NCBI GenBank assembly: GCA_017303455.1
Contig: JAFLBM010000005.1
Coordinates: forward strand, 83,584 to 147,583
Source: Chitinophagales bacterium
GTDB taxonomy: Bacteria; Bacteroidota; Bacteroidia; Chitinophagales; Chitinophagaceae
Length of the DNA: 64,000 bases
Direction: 5' to 3'
Shown: positions 43,715 through 51,205 of the stretch, one piece after another
How the letters are laid out: each line of letters opens with the position of its first letter
How positions within the stretch are numbered: position 1 is the stretch's first letter
Translations under genes and position numbers: made by a program
Notes under the pieces: generated by a model
The model's database searches: none
What the model saw: the letters and a program-made list of their open reading frames with translations, nothing else
What the model was told of the DNA's origin: nothing

Positions 43715-44644
43715 ATGAAAGCCAGACTTCTCTTTTTAAGTATCACCGCCTTTTCATTAGCTGTTTTTGTTAGCTCCTGTCAAAAGGATAGTTCAGCCAA
43801 TGATGATTATGCCACCGAAGCCTCCACCCATTCTGATGACCAGTCCACTGTTTCTGCAGAAATAGATGCGGTAGCCAATGATGCCGATGCCATGCTGGAA
43901 AGCACAGCCGGTTTCACCGCCCGTCCCGGAGATATTCAAAACTTTATCTGTGATGCCACTGTGGAAGTGGATACATTCAGTAACCCCAGGACGATCACTA
44001 TTACTTATAATGGCAGCAACTGCCTCGGCAACCGTACCCGTACCGGTGTGGTGATCCTTTCCATGCCACAGGGTGTTCGTTGGGTAAACCCCGGCGCAGC
44101 GATCTCTGTTACGTTCCAGAACCTGAAGATCACAAGGGTAAGGGATAACAGGAGTGTGACTTTCAACGGTACAAAAACATATACCAATGTAAGCGGTGGC
44201 TTATTGGTCAACCTGCCTAACCTGAACAGTATTACACATACTATTACCAGCAGCAATATGAGTGTGACTTTTGATAATGGCACACAACGCAGTTGGCAGA
44301 TCGCCAAGCAAAGAGTGTTCACGTATAACAATGGTGTGGTGATCACTTCAAGCGGTACGCATACAGAAGGTAACCTGACCAATATCGCCGAGTGGGGAAC
44401 CAACCGTTTTGGTCGTGCCTTTACCACTTCAACTACGGAGCCGCTGATCGTTCGCCAGGATTGCAGTTTCCGTCTTACTAATGGTAAAGTAACACATACC
44501 ACGCCTGCCTTCACTTCATCTGCTACATTTGGTCTTGATGCAACAGGTGCTCCAACCACTTGTCCCGGTGCAGGCACTTATTATATGAAGATCGTTTGGA
44601 CAGGTACTGGTGGTGCCACCCGTACGATCATCCTGCCGTATTAA
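43715..44644 (+). CDS. Unidentified lipoprotein
   Basis: A 309-residue protein. The signal ends AVFVSSCQKDSS, so Cys22 or nearby is lipidated. An acidic low-complexity linker (about 25-65, with repeated Asp/Ala/Ser) is followed by an all-beta region rich in Thr/Asn/Val (TITYNGSNCLGNRTRTGVVI, VSGGLLVNLPNLNSITHTI). Similar lipoproteins are common in Chitinophagaceae, but I know no function. It is a single gene between two hairpins, ending in a strong terminator. Confidence 0.78.
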   Translation: MKARLLFLSITAFSLAVFVSSCQKDSSANDDYATEASTHSDDQSTVSAEIDAVANDADAMLESTAGFTARPGDIQNFICDATVEVDTFSNPRTITITYNGSNCLGNRTRTGVVILSMPQGVRWVNPGAAISVTFQNLKITRVRDNRSVTFNGTKTYTNVSGGLLVNLPNLNSITHTITSSNMSVTFDNGTQRSWQIAKQRVFTYNNGVVITSSGTHTEGNLTNIAEWGTNRFGRAFTTSTTEPLIVRQDCSFRLTNGKVTHTTPAFTSSATFGLDATGAPTTCPGAGTYYMKIVWTGTGGATRTIILPY

Positions 44645-44670
44645 TTCATTCAATGAACTTATTATACCAG

Positions 44671-44700
44671 CGTCCCGGTTTCCGGGACGTTTTTCTTTTG
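44671..44700 (+). terminator. Intrinsic terminator
   Basis: CGTCCCGG and CCGGGACG pair around a TTT loop and are followed by TTTTTCTTTTG, 26 bases after the lipoprotein stop. Confidence 0.9.
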
Positions 44701-44744
44701 TAAAAACGGTAGTGGTTTCTTTTTTCCATCTATATTAGCAGTAT

Positions 44745-45986
44745 ATGGCTGCCACACTGGTAACGAATATCAAACAATTAGTCAGCACTAGAACTGAAAA
44801 CGAATTACTGAGAGGCGAAGCACTGGCTAAGCTGCCTGTTATCAATAATGCATTCCTGCTTATCGAAGATGGTATCATTGCTGACTATGGTACCATGGCT
44901 GAAATTGAAAATCGGAAATTAAAAATCGAAAATACGATCAATGCCGCCGGTCAGTTCATCCTTCCCGCCTGGTGTGATTCGCATACGCATCTTGTATTTG
45001 CGGCCAGCCGTGAAGAGGAGTTCATTGATAAGATCAAAGGATTAAGTTATGCTGAGATCGCAGCCAGGGGCGGTGGCATCCTCAATTCGGCAAAAAAGAT
45101 ACAAGCTGCCAGCGAAGATGAATTATTCAACCTGGCCTGGAAACGATTAGAAGAAGTAAGCAAACTGGGTACCGGCGCCATCGAAATAAAAAGCGGGTAT
45201 GGATTAACGGTAGAAGGGGAATTGAAGATGCTGCGGGTGATCAAAAAACTAAAAGAACGATCAGGGTTATCCATCAAAGCCACTTTTCTCGGGGCTCATA
45301 CTTACCCGCTGGAGTACAAAGAAAATCACCCTGGCTATATTGATCTTATCATCAATGAAATGCTGCCGCAGATCGGGGCGGAAAAATTAGCCGATTATAT
45401 TGATGTGTTTTGCGAGACCGGCTTTTTCTCTCCCGAAGAAACAGAAACCATTTGTAAAGCGGGTATGCGTTATGGATTGAAACCAAAGATTCATGCCAAT
45501 CAACTCCATCTTTCAGGTGGCACACAAACAGGAGTGAAACTGGGTGCTGTTTCCGTGGATCATTTAGAAACTATGGATGAAGATGCCATTGGCATATTGG
45601 CACATTCCACTACCATTGGTACATTGTTACCTACTGCCGCTTTCTTCCTCCGTATGCCATTTCAACCGGCCCGCAAATTAATAGATGCCGGTTGTGCTGT
45701 TGCACTGGCTTCCGATTATAATCCCGGTTCATCACCTTCGGGTAATATGAATTTAGTCGTGGCTATGAGCTGCATACAAATGAAGATGCTGCCGGAAGAA
45801 GCCATCAATGCCGCCAGCATCAACGGGGCTTATGCTATGGAACTGGAAAAAGAACTGGGCAGCATTATGACAGGAAAAAAAGCAAACCTGATTTTTACTA
45901 AGGCCATTCCCTCACTGGCAGCCATTCCCTACTATTTTGGTTCTAATCTTATTGATAAAGTAATGCTTTCCGGTGAATGGGTTTGA
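44745..45986 (+). CDS. hutI: Imidazolonepropionase
   Basis: A 413-residue amidohydrolase that opens imidazolone propionate to N-formimidoyl-L-glutamate, the third step of histidine breakdown. Metal ligands are in DSHTHLVFA (two His) and KIHANQLHLSGG, and the catalytic Asp is in ASDYNPGSSPSG. EIKSGYGLTVEGELKMLRVI and AYAMELEKELGSI are family signatures, and the length is normal. The antiporter gene follows after 23 bases, probably on the same transcript. The downstream enzymes (ftcD, hutG) lie about 8 kb away, and hutH/hutU are not in the window. Confidence 0.93.
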   Translation: MAATLVTNIKQLVSTRTENELLRGEALAKLPVINNAFLLIEDGIIADYGTMAEIENRKLKIENTINAAGQFILPAWCDSHTHLVFAASREEEFIDKIKGLSYAEIAARGGGILNSAKKIQAASEDELFNLAWKRLEEVSKLGTGAIEIKSGYGLTVEGELKMLRVIKKLKERSGLSIKATFLGAHTYPLEYKENHPGYIDLIINEMLPQIGAEKLADYIDVFCETGFFSPEETETICKAGMRYGLKPKIHANQLHLSGGTQTGVKLGAVSVDHLETMDEDAIGILAHSTTIGTLLPTAAFFLRMPFQPARKLIDAGCAVALASDYNPGSSPSGNMNLVVAMSCIQMKMLPEEAINAASINGAYAMELEKELGSIMTGKKANLIFTKAIPSLAAIPYYFGSNLIDKVMLSGEWV

Positions 45987-46009
45987 TCAATTTCCTGTAA
46001 TTTCATTGC

Positions 46010-47239
46010 ATGGGAAAACTGAATACGGAAGAAATATTAATCGCCCTTTGCAGTCTTGTAGTCCTCTCGTATATTTTTTCAATTCTCAGCCGGCATATCC
46101 GTGTACCCTCTGTTCTCCTGCTCCTTTTTGCCGGCATTGGTTTCCGGGTCCTTGCTGATTCGTACGGCATGGAATTAACCTTTTCCACCCAGCTTATTGA
46201 AGCACTGGGTGTGGTCGGGTTGATCATGATCGTCCTGGAAGCTGGGCTGGACCTGAAACTTGAAAAAAGTAAGCTGCGTTTAATAAGAAATTCTTTTTTA
46301 TCGGCTGTCATTATCCTGGTCGTTTCAACCGGGCTTGTTACGGGCATACTTTATTATTGGATGCATGAGCCGGTATTAAAATGCCTGGTCTATGCCATTC
46401 CGCTCTCTATAATGAGCAGTTCGATCGTGATACCGAGTATTCATCCGCTGATTGAAAAGAAAAGAGAATTCCTGATCTATGAAGCTTCTTTTTCCGATAT
46501 CGTGGGCATCCTGGCCTTTAATTATTTTACAGCCAATGACAGTTTTAATATGACATCAGTAGCGGTGTTTGGCGGCAACCTGTTGTTATCGGTTGTTTTA
46601 TCACTTGTCCTTTCCCTGTTGTTATTATTGATCCTGGCCAAGACCAGGCTGAACATTAAATTTTTCCTGATTTTTTCCTTACTGATACTGATCTATGCCG
46701 GCGGAAAACTCCTGCACCTGCCTTCTTTGCTCATCATCCTGGTATTTGGTTTACTCATCAATAACTGGGAAAAGATCGTGGTCCCCAGATTGCAGCAATT
46801 TTTCCCCACGGCAGAAGTGGAGTCTGTCCGGCACCTGTTGCATTCCATTACTGCAGAAAGTTCCTTCCTGATCCGTACTTTCTTTTTTGTTCTTTTCGGG
46901 TTTTCGATTTCCCTGGGATTCCTGGGCAAGGGCGAGATCATCATGGTGGGCAGCTTGCTGGTAGTGGCACTCTTTGTAGTGCGGTTACTTTACCTGCGTT
47001 TTTTCCTGCGCACCAATCTTTTCCCGGAAGCTTTTTTCATTCCCCGGGGGCTGATCACCATTGTCCTGTTTTATAAGATACCGGAAAACTTTAAACTCAG
47101 CAGCTTTAATGATGGTATTTTATTCTATGTGATCCTTACCACCAGTGTTATCATGGCGCTGGGAATGATCTTTTATAAAAAAGAACCCGACCAGGTGGTG
47201 GAGGAGGGGCAGTTTTCGGAAAGACCTGATATACTCTGA
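46010..47239 (+). CDS. Cation:proton antiporter (CPA family)
   Basis: A 409-residue membrane protein with about 12 hydrophobic segments. The Na+/H+ exchanger pattern is seen in RVPSVLLLLFAGIGF near the N-terminus, IMIVLEAGLDLKLEKSKL in the third segment, and SFSDIVGILAFNYF, where Asp is the likely cation/proton residue. It ends with a short acidic tail (PDQVVEEGQFSERPD). It exchanges Na+ or K+ for H+ across the inner membrane; ion choice cannot be read. Being 23 bases behind hutI, it could balance charge or pH during amino-acid use (inference). Confidence 0.87.
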   Translation: MGKLNTEEILIALCSLVVLSYIFSILSRHIRVPSVLLLLFAGIGFRVLADSYGMELTFSTQLIEALGVVGLIMIVLEAGLDLKLEKSKLRLIRNSFLSAVIILVVSTGLVTGILYYWMHEPVLKCLVYAIPLSIMSSSIVIPSIHPLIEKKREFLIYEASFSDIVGILAFNYFTANDSFNMTSVAVFGGNLLLSVVLSLVLSLLLLLILAKTRLNIKFFLIFSLLILIYAGGKLLHLPSLLIILVFGLLINNWEKIVVPRLQQFFPTAEVESVRHLLHSITAESSFLIRTFFFVLFGFSISLGFLGKGEIIMVGSLLVVALFVVRLLYLRFFLRTNLFPEAFFIPRGLITIVLFYKIPENFKLSSFNDGILFYVILTTSVIMALGMIFYKKEPDQVVEEGQFSERPDIL

Positions 47240-47467
47240 TTGAAAGCTGCTTTCATAACTGTAAAATCAAGGAGCATCCATCTTTCCTAATATCCCCGGT
47301 TGCTGCGTATACTGGGTAAATATTTATTGAAACATCCGGGGGAGTTTATTTTTCCGCCGAAGAAGGTTGTTGCCTGATTCAAACAGCGATGCCGTTAAAT
47401 TTTGTGTTGCGTAGTTGTTTAAATCTGTAGTGGCTATTGTGTATATTTATGAGTTAATTGTAATCAT

Positions 47468-48013
47468 GTGAAAGTTCTTCCGGTTCTTATACTATTAATG
47501 TTCTTTTCTTGTCAATCAACACAAAATTCAAAGGAAGAATCTATTTTGAATACACACCCGCCAAATTCAGAGCTTCCTAGTTTTGTTGACCAAATACTCA
47601 ATTCAAATTTGAAAGGCTGGCAACTTGCTTCTAAAAGTAGCTGGGGTGATAGCATCTTTATCATGTATCATACGGATTCTTCACAACTGAATTATTTTAT
47701 TGAAGATTATAATTGCGATGGCAAGCAAGATTTTGCAGGCATTCTTAAAGACAGTCTCGGCAATTATGCAACCTATAAGATTTATTCATTTGAAGACAAT
47801 TATATTTATAGTCAATTAGAAAATTACGGAAAGCAGACTCTATTAAATGTTGGGCTGCGATTTATCGATTCTCAAACACCTTTTCATCACTTTGATGGAT
47901 TTTCAGAAACGTTCAAGTGCGGGGCAATTGAGAGATTTAATATTTACAACAAAGAGAAAAAAATATTTTACGGCAACGAGAACGGTTTTTATGAAATTGA
48001 AAAGGGAGAATGA
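47468..48013 (+). CDS. Unidentified small lipoprotein in AT-rich block
   Basis: A 181-residue protein starting at GTG 47468 (an ATG three bases upstream runs into a stop). The signal MKVLPVLILLMFFSCQST includes a clear lipobox cysteine at about residue 15. The mature part is polar, with many Asn/Asp/Phe/Tyr (FIEDYNCDGKQDFAGIL, FSFEDNYIYSQLENYG). I do not recognise the family. Base composition is visibly more AT-rich than the flanking genes. A 14-bp stem palindrome begins seven bases after the stop, suggesting a mobile or cassette-like unit. Confidence 0.65.
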   Translation: MKVLPVLILLMFFSCQSTQNSKEESILNTHPPNSELPSFVDQILNSNLKGWQLASKSSWGDSIFIMYHTDSSQLNYFIEDYNCDGKQDFAGILKDSLGNYATYKIYSFEDNYIYSQLENYGKQTLLNVGLRFIDSQTPFHHFDGFSETFKCGAIERFNIYNKEKKIFYGNENGFYEIEKGE

Positions 48014-48019
48014 TAGAAG

Positions 48020-48058
48020 CCGCAGCCGTGGTTCGGGTCTCACTAACCACGGCTGCGG
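48020..48058. repeat. Long palindrome after the first AT-rich orphan gene
   Basis: A perfect 14-bp inverted repeat pairs 48020-48033 with 48045-48058 around the loop CGGGTCTCACT. The left arm plus loop shares the text GGTTCG-nn-TCTCAC with the palindrome at 48605-48668. No T-run follows, so it is not a typical terminator. Confidence 0.7.
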
Positions 48059-48136
48059 TAAAAAATTATGCCAGACAAATTAAGGAAGTTGAGAGACATT
48101 AGTGAATGAAAATACTCTAACGAAATATTTGCAACC

Positions 48137-48550
48137 ATGAATTTCAGAGCATCTTTTTGCGATCCATTTAAGCAGGAAATTTTAGAGATAGGCGATATAC
48201 GAGAAGACATCATCACTGAAGAATTTGAAAAGATATCCTGGACAGACTTCTTAAAGAGAATGGAAGCGGCTAAGGGGGATGAAATTTTCTATTCACCGTC
48301 CTTTGAAACCGAAAATATGGATATTAAACATGGTCTTTCCATTTCAGCAGTCGGAAACCCGGACAACTATGAGTTTTATATTTTCTACAAACGGCCGAAA
48401 ACTGTCAAGACATTCTTTGGTTTAAAAGAGAAAGTTAATCAGAATTATATTTCAGAAAAGACCGGGCAGACAAAGCAGGATACACTTGATTGCTTAAACG
48501 CTTTGTTACACAATGACACGGAATACCTGGAAAACAAAATCGGGAAATAA
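48137..48550 (+). CDS. Unidentified protein in AT-rich block
   Basis: A 137-residue soluble protein with no signal or membrane segment. It starts MNFRASFCDPFKQEILEIGD and includes FYIFYKRPKTVKTFFGLKEK and EKTGQTKQDTLDCLNALLH. The fold looks mixed alpha/beta; the small size and position between palindromes recall immunity or stress-protein genes of Bacteroidota cassettes, but no family is recognised and none is claimed. Composition is AT-rich. Confidence 0.62.
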   Translation: MNFRASFCDPFKQEILEIGDIREDIITEEFEKISWTDFLKRMEAAKGDEIFYSPSFETENMDIKHGLSISAVGNPDNYEFYIFYKRPKTVKTFFGLKEKVNQNYISEKTGQTKQDTLDCLNALLHNDTEYLENKIGK

Positions 48551-48604
48551 AATATAGTCAAGACTAATGGGCTATTTAATATATAGTAAGACAACCTAAA
48601 GCCC

Positions 48605-48668
48605 GGTTCGTATCTCACAAACTGGAATTACCAGTGTTTTAAACGAGTTGTTTTGTGAGATACGAACC
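48605..48668. repeat. Second long palindrome, with nested inner hairpin
   Basis: A perfect 17-bp inverted repeat pairs 48605-48621 with 48652-48668. Inside the loop, ACTGG and CCAGT (48621-48635) form a second small hairpin. The outer arm begins GGTTCG and continues TATCTCAC, similar to the palindrome at 48020-48058. Confidence 0.75.
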
Positions 48669-48710
48669 ACGGCGTAGGAAATAAATTCAAGAATTGACCG
48701 TTATTTTTAT

Positions 48711-49124
48711 ATGAAATATTTATTCAGTTTTCTTTGGATTATATTTTCTGTTCATTCAAATAGCCAAACAACTATTAAATGTGAAGGAGTTCAAAAGATT
48801 AATAACAGTGCCTTGGTAAAAATAAATGGGCTTAACCAAAACACTGATATAAGGAAAGCTGATCTTTTAAAGTATGACCTGGAAGTGACGTTAAAAGATA
48901 GCTCATATAAAATAATTGGCTTTATTGCATCGTTTGATTGCCATTCAAGATCACTTTTGTTTGATTTTAGTGCTAGAACATACCTTGGAAATCGGATAAA
49001 AGCTAATGACAACTTTATTAAACATATTTGGGTTGGAGATCAACTTTGCATTCAATGTATTAACGTTGAGAGAAACGGAATGACGTTTGTAATTCCTGGC
49101 ACTTGTTTCCAAATAACTGAGTAA
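48711..49124 (+). CDS. Exported protein resembling a GldM-type C-terminal domain
   Basis: A 137-residue protein with a signal peptide (residues 1-18, ending SNSQT). The mature domain reads ALVKINGLNQNTDIRKADLLKYDLEV, then GFIASFDCHSRSLLFDFSA and a late pair of Cys. The order of strands is similar to the gliding-motility GldM C-terminal sheet domains as I remember them; this is a weak resemblance. Composition is AT-rich. It is followed by an 11-bp inverted repeat (49191-49223), like the other genes of this block. Confidence 0.6.
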   Translation: MKYLFSFLWIIFSVHSNSQTTIKCEGVQKINNSALVKINGLNQNTDIRKADLLKYDLEVTLKDSSYKIIGFIASFDCHSRSLLFDFSARTYLGNRIKANDNFIKHIWVGDQLCIQCINVERNGMTFVIPGTCFQITE

Positions 49125-49190
49125 TACACTGCCGCTAACTTAAACTTAAAGTTCAATTGAAATTTATGCCGTCCCGGGTTAGCTTTCTTC

Positions 49191-49223
49191 TTTCAAACTA
49201 TTTCGTAGACCAATAGTTTGAAA
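49191..49223. repeat. Third palindrome after the AT-rich genes
   Basis: TTTCAAACTAT (49191-49201) and ATAGTTTGAAA (49213-49223) form a perfect 11-bp stem with an 11-base loop. A shorter pair, GCTAAC (49134-49139) and GTTAGC (49178-49183), lies just upstream. Confidence 0.65.
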
Positions 49224-49309
49224 ATTTCATCGAGTTATCCATCCCTTTCACCACTAGGCACTTAGCCTCAGTAATAACCGTCTATCCAATTATTTTTCGA
49301 AAAAAGACG

Positions 49310-49348
49310 AATATTTATTGTTTTTCAATAAATATTTATTCATATTTG
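49310..49348 (+). promoter_or_regulatory. Operator-promoter of the DUF2975/XRE operon
   Basis: AATATTTATTG (49310-49320) and CAATAAATATT (49326-49336) form a perfect 11-bp inverted repeat. The TTG at 49318-49320 in the left arm serves as the -33 element; after 20 bp comes the -7 element CATATTTG (49341-49348). The right arm fills the spacer. Such overlap suggests autorepression by the helix-turn-helix protein encoded in the operon. Confidence 0.55.
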
Positions 49349-49373
49349 CAGTGTCAATTAAAACAACGCCAAT

Positions 49374-49928
49374 ATGGAAATCAGGATCACTACCAAGCAG
49401 ATACTTATTGTACTCTATATTATTGCCTGGCTATTGTTTGTCGGAATGAGCATTGATGCCGGCGGGTTTATCGTCAATACGGTTATTGCCATGTGGTACA
49501 AACCGGCGGCTGCCGCCCAGTTTTGGCGGCAGGCAGATATGTCGGCCCTTTATGCATACGACCGGTGGCATTTCTTCTCCGTTGCGGTACTGGTATGTAT
49601 TGCCGCCGTATTGAAATCCCTGCTGTTTTACCTGATCATAAAAATGATACACGATAAAAAGCTGGACCTGTCAAAGCCTTTCAATGAAGGGATGCGGCGT
49701 TTTATTGTCACTGCAGCTTACCTCGCCATCGGCATTAGTTTCTTCGCAGCCTGGGGAGCCAGGGAAACGGCCAGGTTTGTAAAGCTGGGAGTTAAGATGC
49801 CTTCGCTTGAAACATTGCTGCTGGGCGGTGCTGATGTGTGGTTGTTCATGGGTGTTATTCTCTTTATTATAGCACAGATCTTTAAAAGAGGCATCGAAAT
49901 CCAATCTGAAAACGATTTAACCGTATAA
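49374..49928 (+). CDS. DUF2975-family membrane protein
   Basis: A 184-residue protein with four membrane helices (about residues 10-33, 63-90, 107-128 and 150-168) and short hydrophilic ends. The arrangement and the region LDLSKPFNEGMRRFI fit DUF2975. In many bacteria this family is encoded directly before a small XRE-type regulator, exactly as here. Its function is unknown; a membrane sensor or stress protein is often assumed. The regulator gene begins three bases after the stop. Confidence 0.82.
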   Translation: MEIRITTKQILIVLYIIAWLLFVGMSIDAGGFIVNTVIAMWYKPAAAAQFWRQADMSALYAYDRWHFFSVAVLVCIAAVLKSLLFYLIIKMIHDKKLDLSKPFNEGMRRFIVTAAYLAIGISFFAAWGARETARFVKLGVKMPSLETLLLGGADVWLFMGVILFIIAQIFKRGIEIQSENDLTV

Positions 49929-49931
49929 ACT

Positions 49932-50138
49932 ATGCCCATAATCGTAAACCTGGATGTGATGATGGCCAAACGAAAAATGTCGCTGAATGAGCTGTCGGAA
50001 AAAGTGGACCTGACACTGGCCAACCTGTCCATACTCAAAACCGGGAAAGCAAAAGCCATCCGCTTCAGTACACTTGAAGCCATTTGTAAAGTGCTGGATT
50101 GCCAGCCGGGAGATATACTGGAGTATTCCAGCAAATAG
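49932..50138 (+). CDS. Small XRE-family (YozG-like) transcriptional regulator
   Basis: A 68-residue protein that is a single Cro/CI helix-turn-helix. The signs are MIVNLDVMMAKRKMSLNELSEKVDLT, LANLSILKTGKAKAIRF (recognition helix) and LEAICKVLDCQPGDILEY. YozG-like regulators pair with DUF2975 proteins. The inverted repeat at 49310-49336 is a good candidate for its binding site. The gene lies three bases after the membrane-protein gene. Confidence 0.9.
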   Translation: MPIIVNLDVMMAKRKMSLNELSEKVDLTLANLSILKTGKAKAIRFSTLEAICKVLDCQPGDILEYSSK

Positions 50139-50181
50139 AAATCCAGCCTGTCATTTTGTAAATCATTCATCCGCATTGCAC

Positions 50182-50385
50182 ATGAAAAAACAAAACCCTT
50201 ATTCCTGCAAAGCATTTACAGGTATTCTTCTTTTGAGCATCCTGCTAAGTATGGGTTCCTGTACAGAAAGGAGAGAAGCGGCTCCGGATAATACTGCTAG
50301 GCAGCACCCGGCACTGCGCTACCTGCAACCGGGAGCTATTATTACTTTCTATGCCCTTATTCTTTTTAACAGTGCCGATAAATGA
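50182..50385 (+). CDS. Possible very small lipoprotein
   Basis: A 67-residue frame from the ATG at 50182 (MKKQNPYSCKAFTGILLL). The frame continues upstream to 50074, but that part overlaps the regulator gene. The hydrophobic stretch ends LLSMGSCTERRE, a lipoprotein-like signal. The mature part is 35-40 residues and ends with a hydrophobic segment (AIITFYALILF), which is unusual for a lipoprotein and might mean a frameshift near the end. Evidence is modest: start, signal and codon use only. Confidence 0.42.
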   Translation: MKKQNPYSCKAFTGILLLSILLSMGSCTERREAAPDNTARQHPALRYLQPGAIITFYALILFNSADK

Positions 50386-50430
50386 ACGACGTAAAATTTG
50401 AGCCCCCGGTAATATCATTACCTTAAAAGA

Positions 50431-50781
50431 ATGAAACAAGTCCTTATCACCGTTTTTATTTTTTTAAGTATCGCCGGTTTTTCGCAAACAGGTAATAGGT
50501 CCATGGTCAGCTTTGTTACTAAGATGGATACAGCAAAGGCCGGTAAAGACGGGTTTTATTTACATCATTACGTGGTAAACATCTCCTGGGAACAGGCAAG
50601 ACAACTGCAGGGGAAAAAGATAAAAATAACTGGTGTCGTCACCATCGTAAAAGGATTGGGTAACCAGCCTTCTTCAGATGATATTCGCCAGGGCCGGGAA
50701 GCGGATACCAAACATATACTGACTCCCACCATCGAAACAATGCAAAAAGGCCGCTGGACCCGCTATATTTTTTCTTCATAA
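50431..50781 (+). CDS. Small exported protein of unknown function
   Basis: A 116-residue protein with a signal peptide (residues 1-18, ending AGFSQ). The mature domain is beta-rich (FYLHHYVVNISWEQARQLQGKKIKITGVV), resembling small OB-like barrels (weak inference). It ends RWTRYIFSS. It is probably an independent gene. A bidirectional hairpin follows 20 bases after the stop. Confidence 0.68.
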   Translation: MKQVLITVFIFLSIAGFSQTGNRSMVSFVTKMDTAKAGKDGFYLHHYVVNISWEQARQLQGKKIKITGVVTIVKGLGNQPSSDDIRQGREADTKHILTPTIETMQKGRWTRYIFSS

Positions 50782-50801
50782 TACCAGGCCGGCAAAAGAA
50801 A

Positions 50802-50827
50802 AAGGCTATCGCCTAAAAGATAGCCTT
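50802..50827. terminator. Bidirectional hairpin terminator
   Basis: AAGGCTATC (50802-50810) pairs with GATAGCCTT (50819-50827). On the minus strand it is followed by TTCTTTTG and serves the 36-residue gene; on the plus strand it ends the preceding gene. Confidence 0.65.
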
Positions 50828-50880
50828 ACTGATAGCTGTCACACACTATACAGCTATAATTAGGTTGTAACAAGGAACAA

Positions 50881-50991
50881 TTATCTTCCCCAGGTAAGAA
50901 TCAGCACCACGGTGAGAAGGGCAAAAATTGTCCCCACGATCAAGTTTCCCTGTACGTTCACATCGTGCAAAAGAGAGTTGATTTTTTTCAT
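50881..50991 (-). CDS. 36-residue single-span membrane protein
   Basis: ATG at 50989-50991 opens 36 codons to TAA, encoding MKKINSLLHDVNVQG followed by a hydrophobic helix (about residues 17-33, NLIVGTIFALLTVVLIL) and the end TWGR. The size, basic start and single helix are typical of small membrane proteins that gene finders miss. A hairpin with a T-rich tail lies at the correct distance behind the stop. Function is unknown. The upstream gap (50992-51205) holds nothing else I can support. Confidence 0.6.
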   Translation of the reverse strand: MKKINSLLHDVNVQGNLIVGTIFALLTVVLILTWGR

Positions 50992-51205
50992 AACCTGATT
51001 TTTAGTTTTCGAAAATGGTTTCGATCAGGTTTCCAGAGGGGCGGAGCAATCGGGCAGCTGAGTGCTGCGGTATAACAAGAGTACGGAGTTTTTTGGAAAA
51101 AGTCAATGACCTTTCCTTTTTATAAACAGACAGAAGGGTCATTTTATTGTCCTGCTATCAAAATAGAAGACATGGGCAAAGGGGATTGGCAGTACAACAC
51201 AGTCC

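Noticed and set aside
47240..47467. Small RNA or gene in the 228-base gap
   Set aside because: No convincing frame, hairpin with T-run or known RNA motif was visible.
49134..49183. Integron attC site
   Set aside because: GCTAAC and GTTAGC are 38 bases apart, but the outer bases do not fit the RYYYAAC/GTTRRRY boxes, the element is short, and no integrase is in the window.
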